From JALZKA01 sp963754045 (GTDB lineage: Bacteria > Actinomycetota > Thermoleophilia > Solirubrobacterales > 70-9): a stretch of DNA of 64,000 bases. Location: assembly GCA_963754045.1 (NCBI GenBank), contig CAVWEN010000002.1, positions 1 through 64,000 of the forward strand, given 5' to 3'. Below, in pieces: positions 16,348-23,884 of this stretch. The notes below the pieces were generated by a model. The model had not been told where the DNA came from. It was given only the letters and a program-made list of their open reading frames with translations, and did not search any database. The position numbers and the translations under genes are program-made. Positions within the stretch are counted from its first letter, which is position 1, and every line of letters begins with the position of its first letter.

Positions 16348-17517
16348 CTACAAGCCCATGGAGCGGCCGATGAGCTCCTTCATGATCTCGTTTGTCCCCG
16401 CGTAGATACGGGTGATGCGGGCGTCAACCCAGGCCTTGGAGATCGGGTACTCGGTCGTGTAGCCGTAGCCGCCGTGGAGTTGAACGCCGGCGTCGGTGAC
16501 CTCGCCGAGCAGGTCGGTCGTCCACCATTTGGCCATCGCGGCCTCCTCTACGGTCGCCTCGCCGGCGACGTAGCGCTCGATCGCGCGGTCGACGAACGCG
16601 CGCGAGATCGCGAGCTTGGTCTTCAGCTCGGCCATCACGAAGCGCGAGTTCTGAAACGAACCGATCGGGCGTCCGAATGCTTTGCGCTCCTTGATGTATT
16701 CGAGCGTCATGTCGAAGGCCATCTCCGCGCCTGCAAGGGAGGTGACGGCAAGGATCAGCCGCTCGGGCACGAGCCGGGATACGAGCTGCATGAAGCCCGA
16801 GCCCTCCTTGCCCAGGACGTTCTCATCCGGGACGTACACGTCGTTGAAGAACAGCTCGGCGGTGTCCGATGCGTGCTGGCCCAGCTTCTCGATCTGCTTG
16901 CCGCGTTCGAAGCCGTCCATCTCGCGTTCGATCACCATCATGGAGAGGCCGCCGTGCGGATCGTCGCCGGTGCGGACCGCCGTGATGCACATGTCCGTGT
17001 TGATCCCGTTGGTGATGAATGTCTTGCCGCCGTTCACCACCCAGCCGTTGCCGTCGCGCTTGCCTCGGGTCGAGATCGCTGCGAGGTCCGACCCGGTGCC
17101 CGGTTCGGTCATTCCGATCGAGAGAATCCGCTCGCCCGAAGCAACACTCGGGAACCAGCGGCGGCGCTGGTCCTCGTTCGCCGCTGCGATCAGGTAGGGC
17201 AGGCAGACGTCCGTGTGGAGCAGCGGGCCGGCGAAGGCGTCGCCCGCGCCCGACCGCGTTGCCTCTTCGCCGAGGACGACGTTGAAGCGCCAGTCGTCGA
17301 CACCGGATCCCCCGTATTCCTCCGGCACCTCCATCGCCAGGAACCCGAACTCGGCAGCCTTGGTGAAGAGCTCGCGGGGGACGAGCTGCGCCTGCTCCCA
17401 CTCGGGGTAGTTCGGGATCACCTCAGCGGCGAGGAACTTCTGGAAGCTCTCGCGATAGTCGTCGTGCTCGGGCTCGAAGATCGTGCGCTTCGCGGGCTGC
17501 GGGGGAGCGATGGCCAT
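16348..17517 (-). CDS. acyl-CoA dehydrogenase (long-chain/isovaleryl type)
   Basis: 389 aa from ATG 17517; the open frame extends upstream without family sequence. MTEPGTGSDLA and the C-terminal YAGTNEIMKELIGR are diagnostic of the FAD-dependent acyl-CoA dehydrogenases that introduce the 2,3 double bond. The MCAD-type catalytic glutamate position reads Ala (YAGT), but LVPERLILA carries a glutamate where long-chain and isovaleryl dehydrogenases have their base, so the enzyme is probably active in that group. Electrons would pass to ETF. First gene of a two-gene operon with the Baeyer-Villiger enzyme. Confidence 0.93.
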   Translation of the reverse strand: MAIAPPQPAKRTIFEPEHDDYRESFQKFLAAEVIPNYPEWEQAQLVPRELFTKAAEFGFLAMEVPEEYGGSGVDDWRFNVVLGEEATRSGAGDAFAGPLLHTDVCLPYLIAAANEDQRRRWFPSVASGERILSIGMTEPGTGSDLAAISTRGKRDGNGWVVNGGKTFITNGINTDMCITAVRTGDDPHGGLSMMVIEREMDGFERGKQIEKLGQHASDTAELFFNDVYVPDENVLGKEGSGFMQLVSRLVPERLILAVTSLAGAEMAFDMTLEYIKERKAFGRPIGSFQNSRFVMAELKTKLAISRAFVDRAIERYVAGEATVEEAAMAKWWTTDLLGEVTDAGVQLHGGYGYTTEYPISKAWVDARITRIYAGTNEIMKELIGRSMGL

Positions 17518-17638
17518 TGCATCCTTTCGGGGTTGGCTTGGAGCTGCGAGTTTACATACAGGCCTGCCGGTTTGTGTGGGTGCGACAGGCGGCAGAGTTG
17601 CGCTCCGGCCAGACATCCGGGGTACAGTCCTCGCGGTC

Positions 17639-18958
17639 ATGGAGGTTTCCAGCATCTTTCCGATTGCCGCAGGGGGAGACGGCATCAACTGGGTCGCCGC
17701 GGTGTCGATTCCGTTCTTTACGGGCGCGATCGGCTGGCTGATCAACTGGACCGGGTTGATCATGCTCTTCAATCCGGTTCGGTTTCACGGTTTCAGGGTG
17801 CCGGGCCTGCGCGAGATCTCGACCCTCCTCCCCCGCAAGCTGCAGGAGATCCCGGGAGTGATGGAGGGCAAGACAGGCTGGCAGGGAATCGTGCCTGCGC
17901 GAGCCGGGAAGATGGGCTCGATCTCGTCGGACAAAGCGATCTCCAAGCTCGGAACCCCGCGCGAGTTCTACCAACAGCTCGAGCCCGATCAGATCGCCGA
18001 GCACATCGTGACGATGTTCGTTCCGCAGATGCCGGAGATCGTCGATCGGATCCTCACCAGGGAGAACCCGACGCTCTGGAACAACACGCCGGACAGGATC
18101 AAGAAGCTCGTGTTCGCACGGGTTCAGCAGGAACTGCCGGAGATCGTCCATCAGATGATCGACGAGATCGGCGTCCACATCGACCTGCTGCTCGATCCGA
18201 AGCTGATGGTGATCGAGCAGTTCGAACAGAACCCCGACCTTGTGGTGCGCATCTTCAAGGACATCTCGACCCGCGAGCTGCGGCTGATGGTGAACTTTGG
18301 CTTCTTCTTCGGCTTCCTGCTAGGAATCCCGGTGGCGATCATCGACGTGACGCTGCACCAGTGGTGGCTGCTGCCGATCATGGGCGTCGTCGTCGGCTGG
18401 ACCACCAACCTGCTCGGCATGAAGCTGATCTTCGAGCCGGTCGAGCCGACCAAGTGGGGGCCGATCAAGATGCACGGCCTATTCCTGCGTCGCCAGGCTG
18501 AGGTCGCCGAGGTCTACGCCGGAATCATCGCCGACGACGTGGTGACGCTCGAGACGATCGGTAACCAGCTCGTGGCGGGACCGAGTGGCGATCGCACCAG
18601 GCAGATGATTGAGACGGCAATGCGCCCAGCCATCGACAAGGCAGCCGGGTCCATCCGCCCGGCTGCTCGGGTGGCGGTTGGAACCCGCGAGTTCGACGAC
18701 ATCAGTTCGGCCTTTGCCTCGGAAGCTGTCGATCAAACGCTCACCCCGTTCCGCGACCCTGAGTTCTCCAAACGCCAGAGCGACAAGATCCGGCGCCTGA
18801 TCGCCGAGCGCACCCGCGATATGCCCTACGACGATTTCGTCGAGATGCTTCGCTCCGCGATCAAGGAAGACGAGTGGATGCTCTACGCGCACGGCGCGAT
18901 CATGGGCGCGGGCGGCGGCCTCCTCCATTTGGCGATCTTCGGGGTGAGCGGCGGATGA
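17639..18958 (+). CDS. DUF445 family membrane-associated protein
   Basis: 439 aa from ATG 17639. The N-terminus has a hydrophobic segment (about 17-45, FTGAIGWLINWTGLIMLF), a middle hairpin of two membrane segments (about 218-250, FGFFFGFLLGIPVAI and WWLLPIMGVVVGWTTNLLGM) and a short hydrophobic C-terminus. NWTGLIMLFNPV and TNLLGMKLIFEPV are the repeated DUF445 signature, with charged helical stretches between. The function is unknown. The next gene (Abi-alpha) overlaps it by 4 bp, so the two are translationally coupled. Confidence 0.85.
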   Translation: MEVSSIFPIAAGGDGINWVAAVSIPFFTGAIGWLINWTGLIMLFNPVRFHGFRVPGLREISTLLPRKLQEIPGVMEGKTGWQGIVPARAGKMGSISSDKAISKLGTPREFYQQLEPDQIAEHIVTMFVPQMPEIVDRILTRENPTLWNNTPDRIKKLVFARVQQELPEIVHQMIDEIGVHIDLLLDPKLMVIEQFEQNPDLVVRIFKDISTRELRLMVNFGFFFGFLLGIPVAIIDVTLHQWWLLPIMGVVVGWTTNLLGMKLIFEPVEPTKWGPIKMHGLFLRRQAEVAEVYAGIIADDVVTLETIGNQLVAGPSGDRTRQMIETAMRPAIDKAAGSIRPAARVAVGTREFDDISSAFASEAVDQTLTPFRDPEFSKRQSDKIRRLIAERTRDMPYDDFVEMLRSAIKEDEWMLYAHGAIMGAGGGLLHLAIFGVSGG

Positions 18959-19806
18959 GCGAGGATCGCCCCCGGCGCCGCGACGACATGCTCGGGCTCG
19001 CGAAGGTCGCTGCCTCGACCTGGTGGCATACGACCGAGTGGGCCATGAACGGCTCCGTGAAGGCGGGAAGACGGCTGCTGGGCGCCGCCTCGTCTCCCGA
19101 TGCTGCGGCGGGCCTTGCAAACGAAGTCGGCGACGTCGCTCGCGGAGCTGCCAGAGACGTCTCCGAGGCGACCGGCTTCGGCGAGGCGGTGCGAAGTCGC
19201 GTACCTGAGGGGAGCGTCGCCGAGCGCGCGGTCGCGGTGGCCGCGGACGCTATGCGCCAGCGAGATCGCTCCGACGAAGGGCCGACCCTGCAGGAGACGG
19301 GCGAGCAGTTGCTAGTCCGCTCGCGCGACGTCCTCTACGAGGTGGACGCGCACCCAGCGTATGAACGGATTCTCTCCGAGATGGCGCCCGACGAGGGACG
19401 CGTACTGCGGCTGCTTTTGGTCGAGGGGCCCCAACCCGCGGTGGACGTGCGGACCGGCGGACCCCTGGGCTACGTCAGCTCGCGCCTGATCGCGGGGGGG
19501 TTCACCATGATCGGCGCGCGTGCCGGTTTGCGCTACCGCGACCGCGTGCCGGCCTATCTCAACAACCTCTTCCGGCTCGGGCTCGTGTGGTTCTCACGCG
19601 AGACCCTGCGCGACCACCTCGCCTACCAGGTGCTCGAGGCGCAGCCCGACGTGCTCGGCGCGGCCCACACGGTGCGCTTTCCCAAGATGGTTCGCCGCTC
19701 GATCCATCTGACGCCGTTCGGCGAAGACCTGTGCCGCGTGTGCTTCGCCACGGCCGATCTGGAGATCGAGGCGCTGCCCGAGCACAGCGACCCGCCCGAG
19801 GACTAG
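18955..19806 (+). CDS. Abi-alpha (DUF4393) family protein
   Basis: 283 aa; ATG overlaps the stop of the DUF445 gene in ATGA. The N-terminal 140 residues are Ala/Asp/Arg-rich helices. The C-terminal half (about 140-265) has the DUF4393 pattern with ERILSEMAPDEGRVLRLLLV, YLNNLFRLGLVWFS and IHLTPFGEDLCRVCF. Pfam names this family Abi_alpha after a phage abortive-infection protein, but the biochemical role is unknown. No membrane segment is predicted. It is coupled to DUF445 and followed by AbiEi-DUF559, so two abi-named genes are adjacent. Confidence 0.78.
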   Translation: MSEDRPRRRDDMLGLAKVAASTWWHTTEWAMNGSVKAGRRLLGAASSPDAAAGLANEVGDVARGAARDVSEATGFGEAVRSRVPEGSVAERAVAVAADAMRQRDRSDEGPTLQETGEQLLVRSRDVLYEVDAHPAYERILSEMAPDEGRVLRLLLVEGPQPAVDVRTGGPLGYVSSRLIAGGFTMIGARAGLRYRDRVPAYLNNLFRLGLVWFSRETLRDHLAYQVLEAQPDVLGAAHTVRFPKMVRRSIHLTPFGEDLCRVCFATADLEIEALPEHSDPPED

Positions 19807-19807
19807 C

Positions 19808-19873
19808 CCCCCAGGGCCGCCCGCCCCCGGGGGGCGACCCGGGGGGGCGAACCGCCCGCCCGCCCCCGGGGGG
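19808..19873. repeat. C-run/G-run low-complexity block
   Basis: Two related units of CCGCCCGCCCCC followed by six or seven G residues occupy the gap after the Abi-alpha stop. Each contains self-complementary CCCCCGGGGG and could form a strong hairpin or a G-quadruplex. It abuts palindrome copy B. It may act as a terminator or recombination hot spot, but there is no T-run. Confidence 0.6.
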
Positions 19874-19875
19874 GC

Positions 19876-19919
19876 GAACGTCGCTCGCTGCGCCCTATAC
19901 GGGGTAATGAGCGACGTTC
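19876..19919 (+). repeat. 44-nt palindromic element, copy B, covering the start codon of the AbiEi-DUF559 gene
   Basis: Outer arms GAACGTCGCTC (19876-19886) and GAGCGACGTTC (19909-19919) are perfectly complementary, extended by G-C pairs on the outside. The inner stem GCCCT/GGGGT pairs fully only as RNA of the plus strand, through G-U pairs. The start codon ATG (19907-19909) overlaps the right arm, and the likely ribosome site GGGG (19901-19904) is in the inner stem, so the mRNA hairpin would hide both. Confidence 0.9.
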
Positions 19920-20773
19920 GCGCAATCGAGTTGGCGGGCAGGCAGTTCAACCGGATCTCGCGCGGGCAGCTGCTGCAGTGTGGGTTGGACCGGGGGGCGG
20001 TTGAGCATCGCGTCGGCTCAGGCCGTCTCGTGATCGTCGAACCGGGCGTCTTCGCCTTCGCGCCGGTGCTCGATGACAAGTGGGGCCGCTGGATGGGAGC
20101 GACACTCACGGAGCGCCAGACGGTTCTCAGCCGCCTCAGCGCCGCAGTTGCATACGAGATCCTGGGACGAGAAGGTCGGTTGATCACGGTCACGCGGCCT
20201 GGCGATGGCGGACCCGTCCGGCACGGCGGGCTGTGGGTGCACCGCAGCACCGCGCTTGCCGGAGACATCACTGAGTTGCATGGGGTCCCGATCACGACCG
20301 TGGCTCGAACTGCCCTCGACCTCGCCTCAGACGTAAATGACAGGGCCTACGCCCGCGCCGTGCGCGAAGCGCTGCGGCTCGGCCTCACCACGATCTACGA
20401 ATTGGGGGACGCGCTCGGCCGCTACCAGGGGCGCCGAGGATCGAAGCGGTTCGCGCGAATGCTCGCCCGCTACAGCGGGCTGCCGATCGAGCGCGCTCGA
20501 AGCGGCGCCGAGATTCGTGCCACTCAGCTCCTGCGTGACGCCGGGATCAGCGGGTGGAGACTGAATGTGGACGTGGCCGGCGAGGAAGCGGATCTCAGCT
20601 TTCCCGCGCGCCGTCTCATCATCGAGGTCGACGGAGGCCCATTCCACCTGGACAAGGGTGAGGACAAGCGCAAGGAGATCGCTTGGAGGGCTGCGGGCTG
20701 GATCGTCCGGCGCCTTCCGTCCGACGATGTGTACGACCGTCCGCGCCGCTTTCTCGACCTCTGCACCAAGTGA
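19907..20773 (+). CDS. AbiEi-like antitoxin domain fused to DUF559 (Vsr-like) nuclease domain
   Basis: 288 aa. Residues 7-50 (ELAGRQFNRISRGQLLQCG, AVEHRVGSGRL, PGVFAF) match the winged-helix DNA-binding domain of AbiEi antitoxins. Residues about 125-185 form the AbiEi C-terminal-like region (PITTVARTALDLA). Residues 200-285 carry a Vsr/DUF559 endonuclease fold: EADLSF (D229), LIIEVDGGPFH (E240, D242, H247) and GWIVRRL, with the metal-binding residues kept. No AbiEii toxin is adjacent. The start codon lies in palindrome copy B and the stop overlaps copy C, in apparently inverted orientation, so gene plus repeats form a unit of about 940 bp. Either autoregulation or repeat mobilisation is possible; the biochemical activity is untested from sequence. 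Confidence 0.85.
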   Translation: MSDVRAIELAGRQFNRISRGQLLQCGLDRGAVEHRVGSGRLVIVEPGVFAFAPVLDDKWGRWMGATLTERQTVLSRLSAAVAYEILGREGRLITVTRPGDGGPVRHGGLWVHRSTALAGDITELHGVPITTVARTALDLASDVNDRAYARAVREALRLGLTTIYELGDALGRYQGRRGSKRFARMLARYSGLPIERARSGAEIRATQLLRDAGISGWRLNVDVAGEEADLSFPARRLIIEVDGGPFHLDKGEDKRKEIAWRAAGWIVRRLPSDDVYDRPRRFLDLCTK

Positions 20774-20815
20774 ACGTCGCTCGTGGCTATGTATGGCATG
20801 TAGTGAGCGACGTTC
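20772..20815 (-). repeat. 44-nt palindromic element, copy C, carrying two stop codons
   Basis: Arms GAACGTCGCTC (20772-20782) and GAGCGACGTTC (20805-20815) are perfect. The TGA of the AbiEi-DUF559 gene (20771-20773) overlaps the left end and the TGA of the convergent oxidase (complement of 20814-20816) overlaps the right end. Its inner part resembles copy A in the same orientation, which places it inverted relative to copy B. Confidence 0.9.
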
Positions 20816-22118
20816 AGGGGGCGGAGACCGGGCCGAGCACGCGGTCCGTGTAGTCGTTGGCGAAGACGCCCTCGGGGTCGAGCCTGCGCCGCGCCGCAGC
20901 GAAATCGTCCCAGCGTGGGTAGCGCGGAGCAAGGTCCTCGGCCGTCAGGAAGTGACGCTTGCCCCAGTGCGGCCGGCCTCCGTACTCGGACGCGATCCGC
21001 TCGACCTCGCTGAAGTAGGAGCGCCAATCGAGCTTGCGATCCTGGTGGACCGCGATGTAGCAAGTGTCGCGCTCGTGCGAGGGACTCAGCAGCGAATCGT
21101 CGGCGGCGACGAAGCGGACCTCGATCGGGAACGCGATTCCGAGCTCGGGCCGTGATGCAACCTCGAGGACGCGCTCGAACAGATCGCGCGCGTGCTGGCG
21201 CGGGACCCCGTACTCCATCTCGGTGAAGCGGATGTGCCGCTGTGAGGCAAATACCTTGTAGGAAGCATCCACCTTGGACGCTTCACCGGTGCCCTTGACC
21301 GCTAGCCGGGCGATTCGGGGCGCCAACGACGGGCGGACCCGCGCAGCCCAGGCGAACGCCTGGCCGACCCAGTTCTCGACCACCATCTCCTGCGCGTAGA
21401 CCTTGACGGGATGGTCTGGGCGGGGCGGCTCGTGTGTGCGTCGGGACTCGCGGCAGAGGGCGACGTCCGTGTGGGGGAAGACGTAGAACTCGAAGTGGTC
21501 GGTGGCGGCGTCGAGCTCGTCGAGCCGATCCAGGGTCTCAGCCAGCGGCCGCTGGCTGTCAACCCGGTCGATCGTATAGGCGGGAACCGCGCCCACCGTG
21601 ACCGAGTAGACGATGCCGAGCGCACCGAGGCCTACGCGCGCCGCGCGCAGCAGCTCGGGTTCTGAGGCATCGATGCTGACCAGCGATCCGTCGGCGCAGA
21701 CCAACTCGAGCGCTGCGATCTGGGCCGAGACGTTCTGGAAGCGGCGGCCGGTTCCGTGGGTGCCGGTGGCGATCGAGCCCGCGACCGACTGGCGATCGAT
21801 GTCGCCCAGGTTCTCGAACGCGAGCCCATGCGCGTCGAGCATCCGGTTCAGGCGCTGCAGCGGTACCCCGGCCTCGACCTTTACCTGCCCAGCCGCAGGG
21901 TCGTGGCCGAGCTCGCGGGTGAGGTGATCGAGCCGGACCATCACCCCGTCGGTAAGGGCAATGTCGTTGAACGAGTGGCCCGTTGCCGACGCCCGGACGC
22001 GCTGCCCGCCCTCGGCCGCGCGGGCCACGACCTGCCGCAAGCCGTCGAGCGTGAGAGGCCGCTCGATCGCCGCCGGATTGCAGTGCTGATCTCCGGCCCA
22101 ATTGGTCCAGCTGGCCAT
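20814..22118 (-). CDS. FAD-linked sugar-lactone oxidase (gulonolactone/arabinono-lactone oxidase family)
   Basis: 434 aa from ATG 22118. VRASATGHSFNDIA is the FAD-attachment-type GHS motif of the VAO fold; VAGSIATGTHGTGRRF and LGALGIVYSVTV are also conserved, and the C-terminal RPHWGKRH corresponds to the HWAK/HWGK motif of aldonolactone oxidases. Such enzymes oxidise L-gulono- or D-arabinono-1,4-lactone, or alditols, using oxygen or another acceptor. No signal peptide is seen. The stop codon lies at the edge of palindrome copy C. Confidence 0.88.
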   Translation of the reverse strand: MASWTNWAGDQHCNPAAIERPLTLDGLRQVVARAAEGGQRVRASATGHSFNDIALTDGVMVRLDHLTRELGHDPAAGQVKVEAGVPLQRLNRMLDAHGLAFENLGDIDRQSVAGSIATGTHGTGRRFQNVSAQIAALELVCADGSLVSIDASEPELLRAARVGLGALGIVYSVTVGAVPAYTIDRVDSQRPLAETLDRLDELDAATDHFEFYVFPHTDVALCRESRRTHEPPRPDHPVKVYAQEMVVENWVGQAFAWAARVRPSLAPRIARLAVKGTGEASKVDASYKVFASQRHIRFTEMEYGVPRQHARDLFERVLEVASRPELGIAFPIEVRFVAADDSLLSPSHERDTCYIAVHQDRKLDWRSYFSEVERIASEYGGRPHWGKRHFLTAEDLAPRYPRWDDFAAARRRLDPEGVFANDYTDRVLGPVSAP

Positions 22119-22162
22119 CGCGAGAAGCGTATTCCGCGACCGGCTTCGCAAGAATCAGGGAT

Positions 22163-22254
22163 GGAGCGGTGGCAGAGTCCGGTTGATTGCAGCTGCCTTG
22201 AAAGCAGCCGACCCTCTTTCAGGGGGTCCGGGGGTTCGAATCCCTCCCGCTCCG
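22163..22254 (+). tRNA. tRNA-Ser (anticodon TGA)
   Basis: 92-nt class II tRNA: acceptor GGAGCGG/CCGCTCC, anticodon arm GCTGC-CTTGAAA-GCAGC with anticodon TGA, long variable arm (CCCTCTTTCAGGGGG) and T-arm GGGGGTTCGAATCCCTC. The discriminator is G. CCA is not encoded. Confidence 0.97.
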
Positions 22255-22255
22255 C

Positions 22256-22414
22256 TCAGCCCGTCAACTCCTTCGAGCGCCTGTTCAGTTCGTCCATGTC
22301 GATCTCGCGGTGCTTGAACTGCTCAGCGAGCTTGGTAGCTCCTCCGAGTGCTCGAGCGCGTTCGCCTGGGATCGCCTGCACGGTGGTGCGCTGCTCCTCG
22401 GTCAGATCGCTCAC
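22256..22414 (-). CDS. small hypothetical protein (52 aa)
   Basis: GTG start at 22414. The peptide begins VSDLTEEQRTTVQAI and ends EIDMDELNRRSKELTG; it is highly charged and helical, with a short C-terminal pattern reminiscent of SHOCT-like tails but too weak to assign. The stop lies 2 bp after the tRNA-Ser gene on the other strand. The clean frame and composition support a real gene, but I recognise no family. Confidence 0.45.
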   Translation of the reverse strand: MSDLTEEQRTTVQAIPGERARALGGATKLAEQFKHREIDMDELNRRSKELTG

Positions 22415-22759
22415 ACTTCTAACCCTCTCGCACGAGCTTGACAACGTCACCGCGCAAATTCCAGCCTCCGGCGCTCGTTGCCGATCAAGGACAGGAGTGG
22501 AGACCCTCGCCGACATGCAGGTGGATCGCAAGCGCGTCGTGACAGTGCTCACCACGCTCAGCGTGCTGGCCACGCTGTTCTTCACCGGCGGCACGCAGGG
22601 ATGAGCGCATCAGGATCTGAGCAGCGGCGTCCATCCCTGCCACCCGACCCGCTTGCCACATAGTGGTTGCACAGACTCATCCGAACCCGCCGCCGGGTGC
22701 AGCAAAGCGCTCGGCGATGTGTTGTCCTGAATATGGTGGCTTGGGTCGCAGGAAAGTGG
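22415..22759. other. intergenic stretch with possible 29-aa membrane peptide
   Basis: No standard gene is evident. A short plus-strand frame from ATG 22515 to TGA 22604 encodes a basic start (MQVDRKRVV) and one hydrophobic segment (TVLTTLSVLATLFF). It could be a small membrane peptide, but there is no clear ribosome site and no homology that I recognise. The rest probably holds the promoter of the GH26 gene. Confidence 0.25.
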
Positions 22760-23851
22760 ATGCTCACGGCGACCTCGCTGGCGTGCGCAGTCGTGCTGAG
22801 CGCGACCGGCTCCGCCGGCGCCGCTACATACGCGCCAAAGGGGAAGGCGATCTTCCATGGCGTCTCCGACACGGGTGACGTGGCCGACTACCGGGCCTTC
22901 AACCGGCAGGTGCGGGCCCACACGCCGCTGCTTCAGAACTTCTTCCATTGGGGAGTACCCCTCACCACCGGCGCCCTCGACCGCTGGGATGCCACCGACA
23001 CTCGCGGCGTGCTGAGCCTGTCGACCGCCCCCGGTGGGCAGCCCGAAATGATCACACCCAGACAGATCGCGACCGGTCGCGACGACCACTACATGGTCCG
23101 CCTAAACCAGTCGATCGCGAAATCCAAGCAGGTTGTCTACATCCGGCCCTTTGCCGAGATGAACCTTCACATCAACCCCTACTCGGCCTTCAACGCGGAC
23201 GGCTCACCCCGCGCGGGCCACTCCACGGGAGCCTTCAAACGAGCGTGGAAGCGACTGGTGCTGATCGTTCGTGGCGGCAAGCGCAAGGCGATCAACCGCA
23301 AGCTGATGAAGCTCGGAATGCCGCGGATATACCGCGCCAGAAACGAGGCTGACCCCGTCTACCGCGAGATGGGCCTCAAGCGCACGCTGAAGAATCCGAA
23401 GGTCGCATTCATGTGGATGCCGCTGACGCGAGGTTCGCCGAACGTCCGGGGCAACGCGCCCAAGAACTACTACCCGGGCCGCCGCTTCGTGGACTGGGTG
23501 GGCACCGACACCTACTCGAAGTTCGCCAACAGCACGCTCTGGCGGAATCTGAACGCCTTCTACCGCCGCTATCGGCGGTTCCCGTTTGCCATCGGCGAAT
23601 ACGGGCCGTGGGATAACGACGTTGGCGGAGCCTTCACCCGCCGGATATTTCGCTGGGCCCAGCGACGTTCGCGTGCGAAGGCGCTGCTGTACTTCCGCAG
23701 CAACGACACCGCCAACGAGTTCAACCTCCAGTACTACCCCGGCGCGAAGCGCGAACTGCGACGGATCCTCAACCGCAAGCGATACCGCTCGCATGCACCG
23801 GGCACACGCGACCACGACGGCGGCCCTGACAGCGGCGGGACGCCCGGGTAA
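22760..23851 (+). CDS. secreted glycoside hydrolase, GH26-like (beta-mannanase type)
   Basis: 363 aa from ATG 22760, which has AGGA seven bases upstream; ATG 22733 is an alternative that adds a lysine to the leader. The N-terminus (LACAVVLSATGSAGAA) is a signal peptide. VVYIRPFAEMNLH (E133) fits the GH26 acid/base segment and FAIGEYGPW (E280) the nucleophile; VDWVGTDTYS also fits. GH26 enzymes cut beta-mannans and related glucans. A basic insert (about 165-212) is unusual, and the tail is a Gly/Asp/Pro-rich linker without a further domain. Confidence 0.78.
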   Translation: MLTATSLACAVVLSATGSAGAATYAPKGKAIFHGVSDTGDVADYRAFNRQVRAHTPLLQNFFHWGVPLTTGALDRWDATDTRGVLSLSTAPGGQPEMITPRQIATGRDDHYMVRLNQSIAKSKQVVYIRPFAEMNLHINPYSAFNADGSPRAGHSTGAFKRAWKRLVLIVRGGKRKAINRKLMKLGMPRIYRARNEADPVYREMGLKRTLKNPKVAFMWMPLTRGSPNVRGNAPKNYYPGRRFVDWVGTDTYSKFANSTLWRNLNAFYRRYRRFPFAIGEYGPWDNDVGGAFTRRIFRWAQRRSRAKALLYFRSNDTANEFNLQYYPGAKRELRRILNRKRYRSHAPGTRDHDGGPDSGGTPG

Positions 23852-23884
23852 GCCCGGTCGGCAGTCGGTCGAGTCCAGGCGGCT

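Noticed and set aside
19808..20820. Insertion sequence with a transposase
   Set aside because: No transposase motif or target duplication is seen around the AbiEi-DUF559 unit; its only protein is AbiEi/DUF559-like.
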